Shown here: positions 6,312 through 12,978 of the stretch, piece after piece
Position numbering within the stretch: the first letter of the stretch is position 1
Layout of the letters: every line of letters begins with the position of its first letter
DNA from: JAMXLO01 sp035511435
Lineage (GTDB): Bacteria; Pseudomonadota; Alphaproteobacteria; Acetobacterales; Acetobacteraceae
Reading direction: 5' to 3'
DNA: 12,978 nt
Assembly (NCBI GenBank): GCA_035511435.1
Contig: DATKFJ010000019.1
Span: 1-12,978 of the forward strand
Notes under the pieces: generated by a model
The model's database searches: none
What the model was told of the DNA's origin: nothing
The model's input: the letters and a program-made list of their open reading frames with translations, nothing else
Position numbers and translations under genes: made by a program

Positions 6312-7283
6312 CTAAGCTTTCTTCGGCGACCAGCCATACGCCTTCGCGGTGGCGCCACCCATAAGCATGGCCCGTTCGCTTGCGCTCAGGCGGTCAGTTT
6401 TCAGGAAAGGCTCGACGGCCTGCTCGTAATTGACGACAGCGAAGGTACGCGTCCAGTCGGTGCCCCACAGGCAACGATCGAAACCCCAGGCATCGAATAT
6501 GCGAGCAAGCGGGTCCCAGATGTCTGGGAAGGGGAACGGGTCCTTTGACAACGTGCAGGCGCCGGTGATCTTGATCACCGCATTCTTGCGTTTGGCGAGT
6601 TCCACCACTTTTGGAAGATCGGCCCAAGGCTGCGGCGGTGCCGGCGGCACGCTCGGTTGTAGGATGCCCATATGGTCGATAATGAAGCGCGTATCAGGAT
6701 GGCGGTCGATCAGTGCCATGCCAGCGTCGAGGTTACCCCAGAAAAGCACGTTAACCGGAAAATCATGCTGAACCGCCGCGCGCAGGATCCGGTTGATGCC
6801 GAGATCGTCTGGCGTTCGCTTCGCATCCTGGGTCATCATGATGCGGATACCGACTGTACCCGGCGTCTTCTTCCATTCCGCGATAACATCGGCGACCGCC
6901 TGATCGTCGGGGTCGACCGGCTTTACCAGCGCGAACCGGTCTGGGTGAGCCCGTTGCACACTCACCGCATAGCTGGCGTCGTATTTGTACATCGAAAATG
7001 GCGAGATGTAGATCGCGCCGGCGACGCCAACCTTGTCCATCGCCGCCACCATCTCGTCACCGGTGACATGCGCGGGCCAGTTTGGCACGCTGTGCCAGGG
7101 TCGCTCCGGTGTGTTCGCCGCATAGGCGTGTACCTGGGAATCAATGATCGAAGCCCCTTGCTGTCGCTGCTGCGCTTCGGCATGCGGTCCGTGCAGTAGC
7201 CCGGTGGCCGCCAGCGCTGTCCCGACCTGCAGTACGGTGCGCCGGTCGACGGGCTTGTCTCCGCCAGTTGATTGGTTGGCCAT
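6312..7283 (-). CDS. Tat-exported amidohydrolase family 2 protein (TIM-barrel)
   Basis: A 323-residue protein. GGAGGGG lies 4-5 nt before the ATG at 7283; a GTG 12 nt upstream is less likely. The N-terminus has a twin-arginine signal, DRRTVLQVGTALAATG (residues 13-28), with a likely cut after AEA (37), so the enzyme is probably periplasmic. The barrel shows IIDSQVHAY (residues 46-54), where the usual H-x-H metal ligand pair reads Q-x-H. FIIDHMG follows with His204, then CLWGTDW with Asp276. It ends in an AMLMGGATAKAYGW helix typical of amidohydrolase 2. Relatives hydrolyse or decarboxylate lactones and aromatic or dicarboxylic acids; the substrate is not evident. The nearest same-strand gene downstream is an ABC substrate-binding protein, separated by the MITE-like element. 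The QxH form recurs in family members I recall with an NTPERPW block, so it need not mean loss of activity. Confidence 0.87.
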   Translation of the reverse strand: MANQSTGGDKPVDRRTVLQVGTALAATGLLHGPHAEAQQRQQGASIIDSQVHAYAANTPERPWHSVPNWPAHVTGDEMVAAMDKVGVAGAIYISPFSMYKYDASYAVSVQRAHPDRFALVKPVDPDDQAVADVIAEWKKTPGTVGIRIMMTQDAKRTPDDLGINRILRAAVQHDFPVNVLFWGNLDAGMALIDRHPDTRFIIDHMGILQPSVPPAPPQPWADLPKVVELAKRKNAVIKITGACTLSKDPFPFPDIWDPLARIFDAWGFDRCLWGTDWTRTFAVVNYEQAVEPFLKTDRLSASERAMLMGGATAKAYGWSPKKA

Positions 7284-7402
7284 TTTCCCCTCCACAGAAC
7301 TTCAGATCATGGACTCTTATGTTTTGGCATCCCGCTAACGGGGGACACGATTTCCAATTTACCGCAGTCCTGCGGTTCGGCCTATACGACAGCCAACATA
7401 TT

Positions 7403-7420
7403 GGTCAGGAACTACTGACC
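7403..7420. promoter_or_regulatory. inverted repeat upstream of amidohydrolase
   Basis: GGTCAG (7403-7408), 6-nt spacer, CTGACC (7415-7420), about 120 bp upstream of the amidohydrolase start. It is a possible regulator site. No promoter boxes can be assigned with confidence. Confidence 0.3.
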
Positions 7421-7445
7421 TTAAAACTGATCGTAATACGTTGGC

Positions 7446-7476
7446 GGGCATTGTCACGGTAACCGGGTCTGGCAGC
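7446..7476 (+). repeat. 31-bp dispersed motif, copy B
   Basis: It begins GGGCATTGTCACGGTAACCG and matches 182-212 at 27 of 31 positions in the same orientation. It lies about 275 bp from the end of a transposase fragment. Confidence 0.5.
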
Positions 7477-7650
7477 GAGATCGCACACGGGCAACGGTGG
7501 CGGTATGAAGCCACCACCTGACCCGGGTTCTGTCAGTTTTCGCGCCGTTGAGTTCGGCAAGTTTCGACCATCGACGCCAGGACTCAGGCTGTTGCCAGGA
7601 CAGCGAGGACAACCGCGGTTTTCCGCCTATGCCACCAGCGCCGCACTGCG

Positions 7651-7668
7651 GCGGGAACATGTTCCCGC
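7651..7668. repeat. 18-bp perfect palindrome
   Basis: GCGGGAACATGTTCCCGC is fully self-complementary with no spacer. It sits in non-coding debris just past the zinc-ribbon fragment. It could be an operator for a dimeric repressor or a leftover of a mobile element. Confidence 0.7.
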
Positions 7669-7751
7669 ATTCGCGATCGGCATCGCAGAAAGTTTCGCAG
7701 TTCGTCATAGCCGCGACAGTAGCGTGTCGCTGATACAGTGCTCTTCAGTCC

Positions 7752-7877
7752 AAGCACACCGGTGCTGCGCTCGTTGAACTGTTTGTCGCAGTTCGCGCAC
7801 CGGTACCGACGATAGCCTTGCGCGGTCCGCTCAGGACGTTCGCTGCCAGTCGTCGATCCACATGCCGGGCACTGCAT
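7752..7877 (-). pseudogene. zinc-ribbon N-terminus of an IS6-like transposase (fragment)
   Basis: From ATG 7877 the minus strand reads MQCPACGSTTGSERPERTAQ, then GYRRYRCANCDKQFNERSTGVL, after which similarity ends. The paired CPAC and CANC motifs form a zinc ribbon. The SERPERTAQGYRRYRC and CDKQFNERS blocks are those of a transposase subfamily related to IS6 that carries an N-terminal zinc ribbon, as in Methylobacterium and relatives (from memory). The part that normally follows (a QYPSDVIALVVLWR-type helix and the DDE core) is missing; unrelated sequence replaces it. It is a different subfamily from the remnant at 3530-3942, so at least two IS events are recorded here. A free-standing 42-residue zinc-ribbon protein is unlikely. 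Confidence 0.65.
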
Positions 7878-7932
7878 TGCTTTCAATCCCCACAACGAGC
7901 AGAGCGTGTCCGATACATCCGATGGCGCCAAG

Positions 7933-7956
7933 GCTGACGGAACCCCTTTCGTCAGC
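7933..7956 (-). terminator. strong hairpin just after the MFS exporter stop
   Basis: On the minus strand GCTGACGAAA, loop GGGG, TTCCGTCAGC makes a 10-bp stem with one G-T pair, starting 16 nt after the exporter stop. Only a short T stretch follows, so termination may be imperfect or factor-assisted. Confidence 0.5.
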
Positions 7957-7971
7957 TCGCCGCCAACCGCC

Positions 7972-9525
7972 TCACTCCGTTGGCTGCATCACCTCGGCCG
8001 ATGGTGAATATCGCGGCCGGCGCATCAGAAACAGCAACAGCAGCGCCGGCATCGTGGTGAAGACCATCAGCACGTAGTCGTTGTTATACGCGATGATCTG
8101 CGCCTGGTGATTGACCATCTGGTCGAGCATCGCCGCGCCATGCCGGCTTGCCGGATGAAGCCACGCATGCGCCGAGCCCAGAGCCTGCAGCGCACGATTG
8201 AACGGATTGACCGAAGCGCCGATCACCTCGTGCAGCGCCTGCGCATTATGCGCGAGCAAGGACGTCGTCACCGACACGCCGATCGCCGCGCCGATATTGC
8301 GCCCCAGGCTGAACAATGCCGCGCCATCGGTGCGCAGGTTCGGCGCCAGCGTGGCAAAGGCCAGCACCTGCAGCGGCGTGAACACCAGCCCCAGTCCCGC
8401 GCCCTGGATCGCGATGGTGATCATCAGTTCGCGCTCGGACACGTCCGGGGTCCAGCCGGTCATCGTCCAGAACGACCAGCATTGCAGCAGCAGACCGATC
8501 GCCACCAGATACCGTGCGTCGTATCGCATCGTCAGGCGGCCACACAGGGTGATGGTGGCAAGGTTGCCGATACCGCGCGACGCCATCAACAGCCCGGCGG
8601 TTGCCACTGGATAATTGGCCAGCGTCTGCAGCCACGGTGCCATCAGCGCGATACTGGATACCAGCAGCGTGCCGACCGCGAACATCAGCACCAGGCCGGC
8701 GGAAAAATTCATGTCGCGGAACAGTTCCGGGCGGATCAACGGGCGCGGCGCCCAGGCCATGTGTACCAGGAACAGATAGATGCCGAGACCCGCCAGCACC
8801 GCCTCGACAATGATCTCGCGCGACGTGAACCAGTCCTGGTTGTTGCCGCGATCCAGCATCATCTGCAACGCGCCGATCCCGACCGCCAGCACACCGAAGC
8901 CCAGCCAGTCGAACCGCAACCGGCCTTCCCCGATTGTATCGGGCATGAACAGGATCAGCCCCAGCGTCGCCAGCACGCCGGCCGGCAGGTTGATGTAGAA
9001 CACGTATCGCCAGTTGTACATCTCGGTCAGGTAGCCACCGAGCGTGGGGCCCAGGATGGGTCCGATCATCACGCCCATGCCCCAGATCGCCATGGCGAAG
9101 CCACGCCGCTCCACCGGATAGATGTCGAACAGGATGGCCTGCGACAGCGGCACCAGCGCCGCGCTGCACACGCCCTGCATCAGGCGGAACACCACGATCT
9201 GCTCCAGCGACTGCGCCGCGCCGCACATCATCGAGGTGATGGTGAAGCCGATGATGCAGGTAATGAACAGCCGCCTGCGTCCGAACCGCGCGGCGAGCCA
9301 TCCCACCGGCGCGGTCATGATTGCCGCGGCGGTGATGTAGGTGGTCAGCACCCAGGTGATCTCGTCGTAACTGGCCGAGAAACTGCCCTGCATGTAGGGC
9401 AGCGCCACATTGGCGATGGTCTGGTCGAGCGATTGCAGCAGCGTGGCGCAGATGATGCACGCGGTGATCATGCCGCGATGGGCTATGTGGCCGTCCAGCA
9501 TCGTGACGGCGCCTGCAACAGCCAT
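7972..9525 (-). CDS. DHA2-family (EmrB/QacA-type) 14-TM MFS drug exporter
   Basis: A 517-residue inner-membrane proton antiporter, full length for the 14-TM DHA2 group. Motifs: LDQTIANVALP (residues 33-43), GWLAARFGRRR (75-85, motif A between TM2 and TM3), and GMGVMIGPILGPTLGG (149-164, motif C typical of antiporters). A WRYVFYINLPAG block and the late AALFSLGRNIGAAIGVS segment follow. EmrB proteins usually work with an EmrA membrane-fusion partner and an outer-membrane channel. Neither is adjacent. The gene follows an XRE/MmyB-like regulator on the same strand after a 169-bp gap, so control by that regulator is possible but not shown. The start at 9525 lacks a clear ribosome site; ATG 9501 (MLDGHIAH) is an alternative. 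Substrate unknown. Confidence 0.92.
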   Translation of the reverse strand: MAVAGAVTMLDGHIAHRGMITACIICATLLQSLDQTIANVALPYMQGSFSASYDEITWVLTTYITAAAIMTAPVGWLAARFGRRRLFITCIIGFTITSMMCGAAQSLEQIVVFRLMQGVCSAALVPLSQAILFDIYPVERRGFAMAIWGMGVMIGPILGPTLGGYLTEMYNWRYVFYINLPAGVLATLGLILFMPDTIGEGRLRFDWLGFGVLAVGIGALQMMLDRGNNQDWFTSREIIVEAVLAGLGIYLFLVHMAWAPRPLIRPELFRDMNFSAGLVLMFAVGTLLVSSIALMAPWLQTLANYPVATAGLLMASRGIGNLATITLCGRLTMRYDARYLVAIGLLLQCWSFWTMTGWTPDVSERELMITIAIQGAGLGLVFTPLQVLAFATLAPNLRTDGAALFSLGRNIGAAIGVSVTTSLLAHNAQALHEVIGASVNPFNRALQALGSAHAWLHPASRHGAAMLDQMVNHQAQIIAYNNDYVLMVFTTMPALLLLFLMRRPRYSPSAEVMQPTE

Positions 9526-9565
9526 GGACTACCGGCCCGCCAATGGCGGCATGCGTTTCCTCCAC

Positions 9566-9586
9566 GCCACCGTACGTTGCGGTGGC
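9566..9586. promoter_or_regulatory. inverted repeat upstream of the MFS exporter
   Basis: GCCACCG (9566-9572), 7-nt spacer, CGGTGGC (9580-9586), 41-61 bp upstream of the exporter start. A second, GATCGG-N6-CCGATC, is at 9615-9632. Both fit operator or leader-hairpin positions; no regulator can be assigned. Confidence 0.35.
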
Positions 9587-9638
9587 TGCGCCTGATCGAG
9601 GCAGGACTCTGATGGATCGGGCCGCACCGATCAAGCTT

Positions 9639-9710
9639 CCAGCCCAGCAGCGCCATTCCGGCAGCGTCAGCCCGGCAGCGCCATTCCGGCAGCGTCAGTC
9701 CGGCAGCGCC
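9639..9710. repeat. 28-bp tandem repeat over the 3' end of the XRE gene
   Basis: The units 9639-9666 and 9667-9694 differ at two positions. A partial third (9695-9710) holds the regulator's stop codon and last codons. Each unit contains CCGGCAGCGCCATT (one with an A in place of a G). Read on the minus strand, the repeat copies the CTGCCGG-x-CTGA ending of the gene, so it looks like slippage duplication of the gene's last bases. Confidence 0.75.
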
Positions 9711-10495
9711 GGCAGCAGCATGACCAGCTTGTGGTCCGGATGGGTTGCCGGCATCAGCGTGATCTGCTCATAGCGCACCGTGCCATCCTGTGGATGGTTG
9801 AACATGCGCGTGCCCCCCTCGCGCGCCAGCACGGCATGATTGTTCCACAGCCGGGCGAACGACACGCTGGCGCGCAGCAGGTCGCGGATCAGATCGCGCA
9901 TGCCGGGATCGTCGGGATTGTGCGCCGTGTCCGCGCGAAATTCGGCCAGCAGCCGTTGCGCCCGGTTCTCCCAGTCGAAGATGAAGCCCCGCGCCGACGG
10001 GTCCAGGAACACGTAGCGCAGCAGGCACGTCTCGCCGCTGTCGAACCAGGGGGCGAACAGCCGTCCTGCCGCGTCATTCCAGCCGCGCACATGCCACAGC
10101 CGGTCGAGCAGATACGCCGGCGCCAGCGTCGCCCGCAGCACCGCCACAAGCTCCGCGGGGGCTGTGGCGGGCGCCGACCCGACCACGGGCGGCGCCGGAT
10201 CCCGCCGCCGCGTCAGCTCGAACAGGTAGGCACGTTCCGCCGCCGTCAGCCGCAGCGCATCCGCCAGCCGAGAAAGCGCCGCGGCGGACAGCGAGATATC
10301 CCGCCCCTGCTCGACCCAGGTGTACCAGGTGGTGCTCAGGCCGCAGAGCTGGGCAACCTCCTCCCGCCGCAGTCCCGGCGTGCGGCGCCGCCCTTGTCCG
10401 CTGGTGGGCTGCCCCGCCGCGCCGGGCGTCAGCACTTCCCGGTGGGTGCGGAGGAAGGCGCCCAACTGGCGCCGCTGATCGGCCGGCAAAAGCAT
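9695..10495 (-). CDS. XRE-family regulator with MmyB-like ligand-binding domain
   Basis: A 266-residue cytoplasmic DNA-binding protein. Residues 1-90 hold an XRE helix-turn-helix: LGAFLRTHRE, then TPGLRREEVAQLCGLSTTWYTWVEQGRDI, with recognition near LSTTWYTWVEQG. From about residue 120, PAYLLDRLWHVRGWNDAAGRLF and the later RGFIFDWENRAQRLLAEFR and FARLWNNHAV segments match the MmyB-like domain. In Streptomyces relatives that domain resembles PAS folds and binds a fatty-acid-like ligand. The start at 10495 (MLLPADQRRQ) is preferred; a TTG at 10528 would add an unlikely leader. No good ribosome site is seen. Family members typically control a divergently transcribed oxidoreductase or similar gene; here that neighbour is a methyltransferase, 88 bp away. 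A drug exporter lies downstream on the same strand. Confidence 0.9.
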   Translation of the reverse strand: MLLPADQRRQLGAFLRTHREVLTPGAAGQPTSGQGRRRTPGLRREEVAQLCGLSTTWYTWVEQGRDISLSAAALSRLADALRLTAAERAYLFELTRRRDPAPPVVGSAPATAPAELVAVLRATLAPAYLLDRLWHVRGWNDAAGRLFAPWFDSGETCLLRYVFLDPSARGFIFDWENRAQRLLAEFRADTAHNPDDPGMRDLIRDLLRASVSFARLWNNHAVLAREGGTRMFNHPQDGTVRYEQITLMPATHPDHKLVMLLPALPD

Positions 10496-10536
10496 GGTAG
10501 CAGCAGATATACCATGATAACTCGCCAACTTATACC
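10494..10536. promoter_or_regulatory. candidate operator between XRE regulator and methyltransferase
   Basis: ATGGTA (10494-10499) and TACCAT (10510-10515) form a perfect inverted repeat with a 10-nt spacer, overlapping the regulator's start codon. TATACC recurs at 10508 and 10531, 23 bp apart. In a divergent gap of only 88 bp these are the natural candidates for the regulator's own binding site. Confidence 0.4.
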
Positions 10537-10583
10537 GGTTGGGAAAACGCGGAAGAATAGCCCATCACCCAGGAGCGCCCATC

Positions 10584-11348
10584 ATGAGCGGGTCACAACA
10601 GGACTTCGTCGCCGAAACTTACGGCTCCCGTGCCCGGGACTACGTCGCCAGCGTGGTCCACAGCGCCGGCGCGGACCTCGACCAGATCGAAGCTGAAGTC
10701 CGCGGCCACGCCGACGCCCGCGTGCTGGACCTGGGATGCGGTGGCGGCCACGTCACCTACCGCGCCGCGCCCCACGTGGCGGAAGTCGTGGCATGTGACG
10801 TGACCGCCCCCATGCTGGACGCCGTGGCCGCCACGGCCGCCGAACGCGGCCTGACCAACATCACCGTGCGCCAGGCCGCCGCGGAGAAGCTGCCGTTTCC
10901 CGACGCGTCGTTCGACATCGTCCTGTGCCGCTTCACCACCCACCACTGGCAGAACATGGAGGCCGGCCTGCGCGAAGCCCGGCGAGTGCTGAAGCCCGGC
11001 AACCGCGCCGTGTTCATCGACGTGATCGCGCCCGCCGACCCGGTGCTGGACACCCATCTGCAAGCCATCGAGCTGCTGCGGGACGTATCGCACGTGCGCG
11101 ACTACACCGCCGCGGAATGGATCGCTGCCCTGTCCCGCTCCGGCTTCGCAATCGAGGGTATCACTGTCCGCAATCTGTGGATGGATTTCCCGATCTGGAC
11201 CGCCCGCACGCGCACGCCGGCAACCCATGTCGATGCCATCCGGTCGTTGCAGGTTGCGTGCCCGGCGATCGTGCGCGAACACTTTGCGATCACGGAGAAC
11301 GGCAGCTTCGACCTGGAGGTAGCCGCCATGGTCGTCCGAGCCGCGTAG
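10584..11348 (+). CDS. class I SAM-dependent methyltransferase (Methyltransf_11 type)
   Basis: A 254-residue cytoplasmic enzyme. AGGAG ends 8 nt before the ATG at 10584, so an upstream ATG (10539) is not used. VLDLGCGGGH (residues 47-56) is SAM motif I. VVACDVTAPML places the acidic residue that binds the SAM ribose at Asp72. AAAEKLPFPDASFDIVLCRF (motif II/III region) is followed by HHW and EARRVLKPGN. This order is typical of UbiE/YcgJ-like small-molecule methyltransferases. The substrate is not deducible; the weakly conserved C-terminal part (IWTARTRTPATHVDAI) is probably the substrate lid. It diverges from the XRE/MmyB-like regulator, an arrangement usual for a regulator and its target. 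It converges with the YyaL-like gene over a 100-bp gap that holds a hairpin and a minisatellite. Confidence 0.9.
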   Translation: MSGSQQDFVAETYGSRARDYVASVVHSAGADLDQIEAEVRGHADARVLDLGCGGGHVTYRAAPHVAEVVACDVTAPMLDAVAATAAERGLTNITVRQAAAEKLPFPDASFDIVLCRFTTHHWQNMEAGLREARRVLKPGNRAVFIDVIAPADPVLDTHLQAIELLRDVSHVRDYTAAEWIAALSRSGFAIEGITVRNLWMDFPIWTARTRTPATHVDAIRSLQVACPAIVREHFAITENGSFDLEVAAMVVRAA

Positions 11349-11352
11349 AGGT

Positions 11353-11370
11353 TCGTCGCGATGGCGACGA
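11353..11370 (+). terminator. hairpin after methyltransferase stop
   Basis: TCGTCGC (11353-11359), loop GATG, GCGACGA (11364-11370), starting 4 nt after the stop. It is a perfect 7-bp stem without a T-run, so it is a weak or factor-dependent terminator at best. Confidence 0.35.
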
Positions 11371-11393
11371 CCCATCGGTCTTGGCGAGACGAT

Positions 11394-11438
11394 CCCTTAC
11401 TCGCCTGGCCCTTACTCGCCTGGCCCTTACTCGCCTGG
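11394..11438. repeat. 15-bp tandem repeat, three perfect copies
   Basis: CCCTTACTCGCCTGG occurs three times head to tail (11394, 11409, 11424) in the gap between two convergent genes. It ends 10 bp from the YyaL-like stop. No gene reads through it. Confidence 0.9.
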
Positions 11439-11448
11439 CCCCAGCTCC

Positions 11449-12978
11449 TCACCGACGCGCCAGAGCCGCAGCCAATGCCGCCGGCTGCGTAACCGGCAGG
11501 CCGCACACGTTCCGCCGGCACACGTAAGCCGCGGCGCCCGCGTCCCCGGCCGACTTGCCAAACGCCGGATGCCCCTCGGGCAACGCCCCGGCAGCCGCAA
11601 CCCGCAGCACCACGACCGCCGGATCAGCCGCCCGCAGCGCCACCGCCGCCAGTTCCCCCGCCAATGCGCCGCCGCGATCGCCAACCACCACCACCGCGGC
11701 CGCCTCCTCCAGCAGATCGGCCGCCGCCAGCAACGTGGGCATACCAGCGAACTGATCCGGGTTGCCGGCAAACGCCCGCAGCAGCGCCTCTGCCCGCTCG
11801 CGCCACACCGCGTCCCCGGTCAGGTGCCACAACCGGGCAAACACCTCCGCCAGCACGCCAGCCCCAGCCGGAGTCGCGTTGTCCGCCGCCGTCCTAGGCC
11901 GCGTCATCGGCACATCCGTCGCATCCGCCGCGGTGGTGAAGAACCCCCCGACGCCATCGCAGAACGCCGCCTCCGTCGCCTCCGCCAGCCGCACCGCCGC
12001 CGCCAAGCGTCCCGGCTCACCGCCAGCCTCGAACATCGCCAGCAACCCCCGCGCCATCGCCGCCTGGTCATCCAGCAGTCCGGCGGCCGTCACCCGCCCC
12101 AGCCGCCAGGCATGCTGCACGCGCCCGTCCGGCCCCGACATCTCAGCCAGCACGAAATCCGCGGCTTCCTCCGCCCGGGCCAACCACTCCGGCTGCCCGA
12201 ACACCGTAGCCGCCCGCGCCAACGCCGATACCGCCAGTCCGTTCCAGTCGGCCAGCACCTTGTCGTCCCGCCCCGGGCGCACCCGCGACGCCCGAGCCGC
12301 AAGCAGCACCGCCCGAGACCGCGCCAACCCCGCTTCGTCGTCCGGCGACGCAGCCGGCGCGACGCGGCGCAGAATGTTGTGCCCCTCCCAGTTGCCCCCC
12401 GCCGTCACGTCGTACGCGCGCTTGAACGCCGCGGCGTCATTGCCCAGCAGCGCATCCACTTCCGCCTCGGTCCACACGTAGAACCGGCCTTCCTCGCCCT
12501 CGCTGTCGGCATCCTCGGAGGCAGCGAACGCCGCACGCCCGGCCACCCGCGCCGCGGTCATGTCGCGCACCATCCACTCCACCGTTTCCTCCGCGCGTGC
12601 CACGTAAAGCAGGTCCGGCCGATGCGCCTGCGCCAGAGCCAGGAGCTCCAGCAGTTGCGCGTTGTCGTACAGCATCTTCTCGAAATGCGGCACCAGCCAC
12701 ACAGCGTCGGTCGAATAGCGGGAAAAGCCACCACCGAGATGATCGTAGATGCCGCCCTGCGACATCCGTTCCAGCATCAGATGCAGCGCTTCCTGTCCTT
12801 CGGCGCGCCCGGTACGGAACGCGTTCTGCCACAGGAACCGGAAGATCGGCGGATTGGGGAACTTCGGCGCGCCCTGCAGTCCGCCGTTCACCGCATCGTT
12901 CATCCGCAGGAATGCCGTCGCCACCGCATCCAGATGCACCGGCGTCGGCAGATCGCCGGGCGTCGCGGAGGACATCCG
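11449..12978 (-). CDS. YyaL/SSP411-type thioredoxin-domain protein, C-terminal part (partial)
   Basis: 509 residues are visible; the 5' end runs off the window. The family has about 650-700 residues, with a thioredoxin-like DUF255 domain in the first ~170. That domain is outside the window. What remains is the (alpha/alpha)6-barrel part. Blocks seen are NGGLQGAPKFPNPPIFRFLW, GGIYDHLGGGFSRYSTD followed by VPHFEKMLYDNAQLLE, EGRFYVWTEAEVDALL, and RDDKVLADWNGLAVSALARA. A P-rich tail ends in VCRRNVCGLPVTQP. These match the YyaL/spermatogenesis-associated protein 20 group, which resembles N-acylglucosamine 2-epimerases; the enzymatic role is unsettled. The Met at 12975 is internal, since the frame is open to the edge. 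It converges with the methyltransferase. Confidence 0.93.
   Translation of the reverse strand, partial: RMSSATPGDLPTPVHLDAVATAFLRMNDAVNGGLQGAPKFPNPPIFRFLWQNAFRTGRAEGQEALHLMLERMSQGGIYDHLGGGFSRYSTDAVWLVPHFEKMLYDNAQLLELLALAQAHRPDLLYVARAEETVEWMVRDMTAARVAGRAAFAASEDADSEGEEGRFYVWTEAEVDALLGNDAAAFKRAYDVTAGGNWEGHNILRRVAPAASPDDEAGLARSRAVLLAARASRVRPGRDDKVLADWNGLAVSALARAATVFGQPEWLARAEEAADFVLAEMSGPDGRVQHAWRLGRVTAAGLLDDQAAMARGLLAMFEAGGEPGRLAAAVRLAEATEAAFCDGVGGFFTTAADATDVPMTRPRTAADNATPAGAGVLAEVFARLWHLTGDAVWRERAEALLRAFAGNPDQFAGMPTLLAAADLLEEAAAVVVVGDRGGALAGELAAVALRAADPAVVVLRVAAAGALPEGHPAFGKSAGDAGAAAYVCRRNVCGLPVTQPAALAAALARR

Larger units (their letters stand above)
7284..7751. other. non-coding region upstream of the amidohydrolase, with repeat debris
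   Basis: Nothing convincing is encoded here. Upstream of the amidohydrolase lie an ACCGCA-GTCC-TGCGGT hairpin (7361-7376) and a GGTCAG-N6-CTGACC inverted repeat (7403-7420), either of which could be an operator. Copy B of the 31-bp motif is at 7446 and an 18-bp palindrome at 7651. The minus strand stays partly open beyond the zinc-ribbon fragment (to 7584), but the protein is unlike anything I know and is probably unselected sequence. Confidence 0.5.

Noticed and set aside
6563..6580. CGGTGATC-TT-GATCACCG inverted repeat
   Set aside because: Lies inside the amidohydrolase coding sequence (VIKITG) and is explained by codon choice. No sign of a regulatory role.
7454..7751. Possible continuation of the IS6-like transposase beyond the zinc ribbon
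   Set aside because: In no minus-strand frame could I see the helix or DDE blocks that should follow; the sequence looks unrelated.
8107..9612. 501-codon open frame on the plus strand opposite the MFS exporter
   Set aside because: Its protein is rich in His, Arg and Gln with no hydrophobic pattern or family motif. It is the antisense shadow of a clear exporter gene in GC-rich DNA.
10531..10541. TACCGGTTGGG shared with the region near 294
   Set aside because: An 11-base match is expected by chance many times in a window of this size.
9731..10696. 321-codon plus-strand frame opposite the XRE regulator
   Set aside because: Arg/Gln-rich antisense shadow. The minus-strand protein has clear HTH and MmyB-like motifs.
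1..12978. Defence system, CRISPR array, prophage or biosynthetic cluster
   Set aside because: No regularly spaced repeats, nuclease/helicase pairs, phage structural genes or megasynthases are visible on either strand.

Overview
The window looks like a GC-rich alphaproteobacterial chromosome. Gene content, spacing and a mosaic of insertion-sequence scars suggest a soil or plant-associated member, possibly Acetobacteraceae; this placement is inference from general character, not from a marker gene. I can support nine protein genes, two of them cut by the window edges, plus three gene fragments that are insertion-sequence or rearrangement debris. No tRNA, rRNA, riboswitch or CRISPR array is visible.

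Left part (1-3410): the C-terminal end of a LysR-type regulator; a 500-bp gene-free stretch with two terminator-like hairpins on opposite strands; then a divergent pair, a Gfo/Idh/MocA oxidoreductase (minus) and an isocitrate lyase/PEP mutase-superfamily protein resembling oxaloacetate decarboxylase (plus). The latter converges on a ProX-type prolyl-tRNA editing protein (minus).

Middle part (3411-7971) is the accessory, scarred zone. It holds a 5'-truncated, frameshifted IS6-family transposase remnant. Fused to its end are tandem scraps of the C-terminus of an amidohydrolase paralogous to the intact one at 6312-7283. Next come an orphan family-5 ABC substrate-binding protein, a 280-bp MITE-like element with perfect 23-bp terminal inverted repeats and a TAT target-site duplication, the intact Tat-exported amidohydrolase, and a zinc-ribbon fragment of a second IS6-like transposase. 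A 31-bp motif is shared between positions 182 and 7446.

Right part (7972-12978): a DHA2-type 14-TM drug exporter and an XRE/MmyB-like regulator on the minus strand, a divergent SAM-dependent methyltransferase, and the large C-terminal part of a YyaL-type thioredoxin-domain protein. Short tandem repeats lie at the 3' ends of the regulator (28-bp units) and of the methyltransferase (three 15-bp units).

Taken together, this is small-molecule catabolism, uptake and export around a site that has repeatedly received and lost mobile DNA. I see no clear new defence or biosynthetic system. The most distinctive items are the MITE-like element and the amidohydrolase scrap fused to the IS6 remnant.
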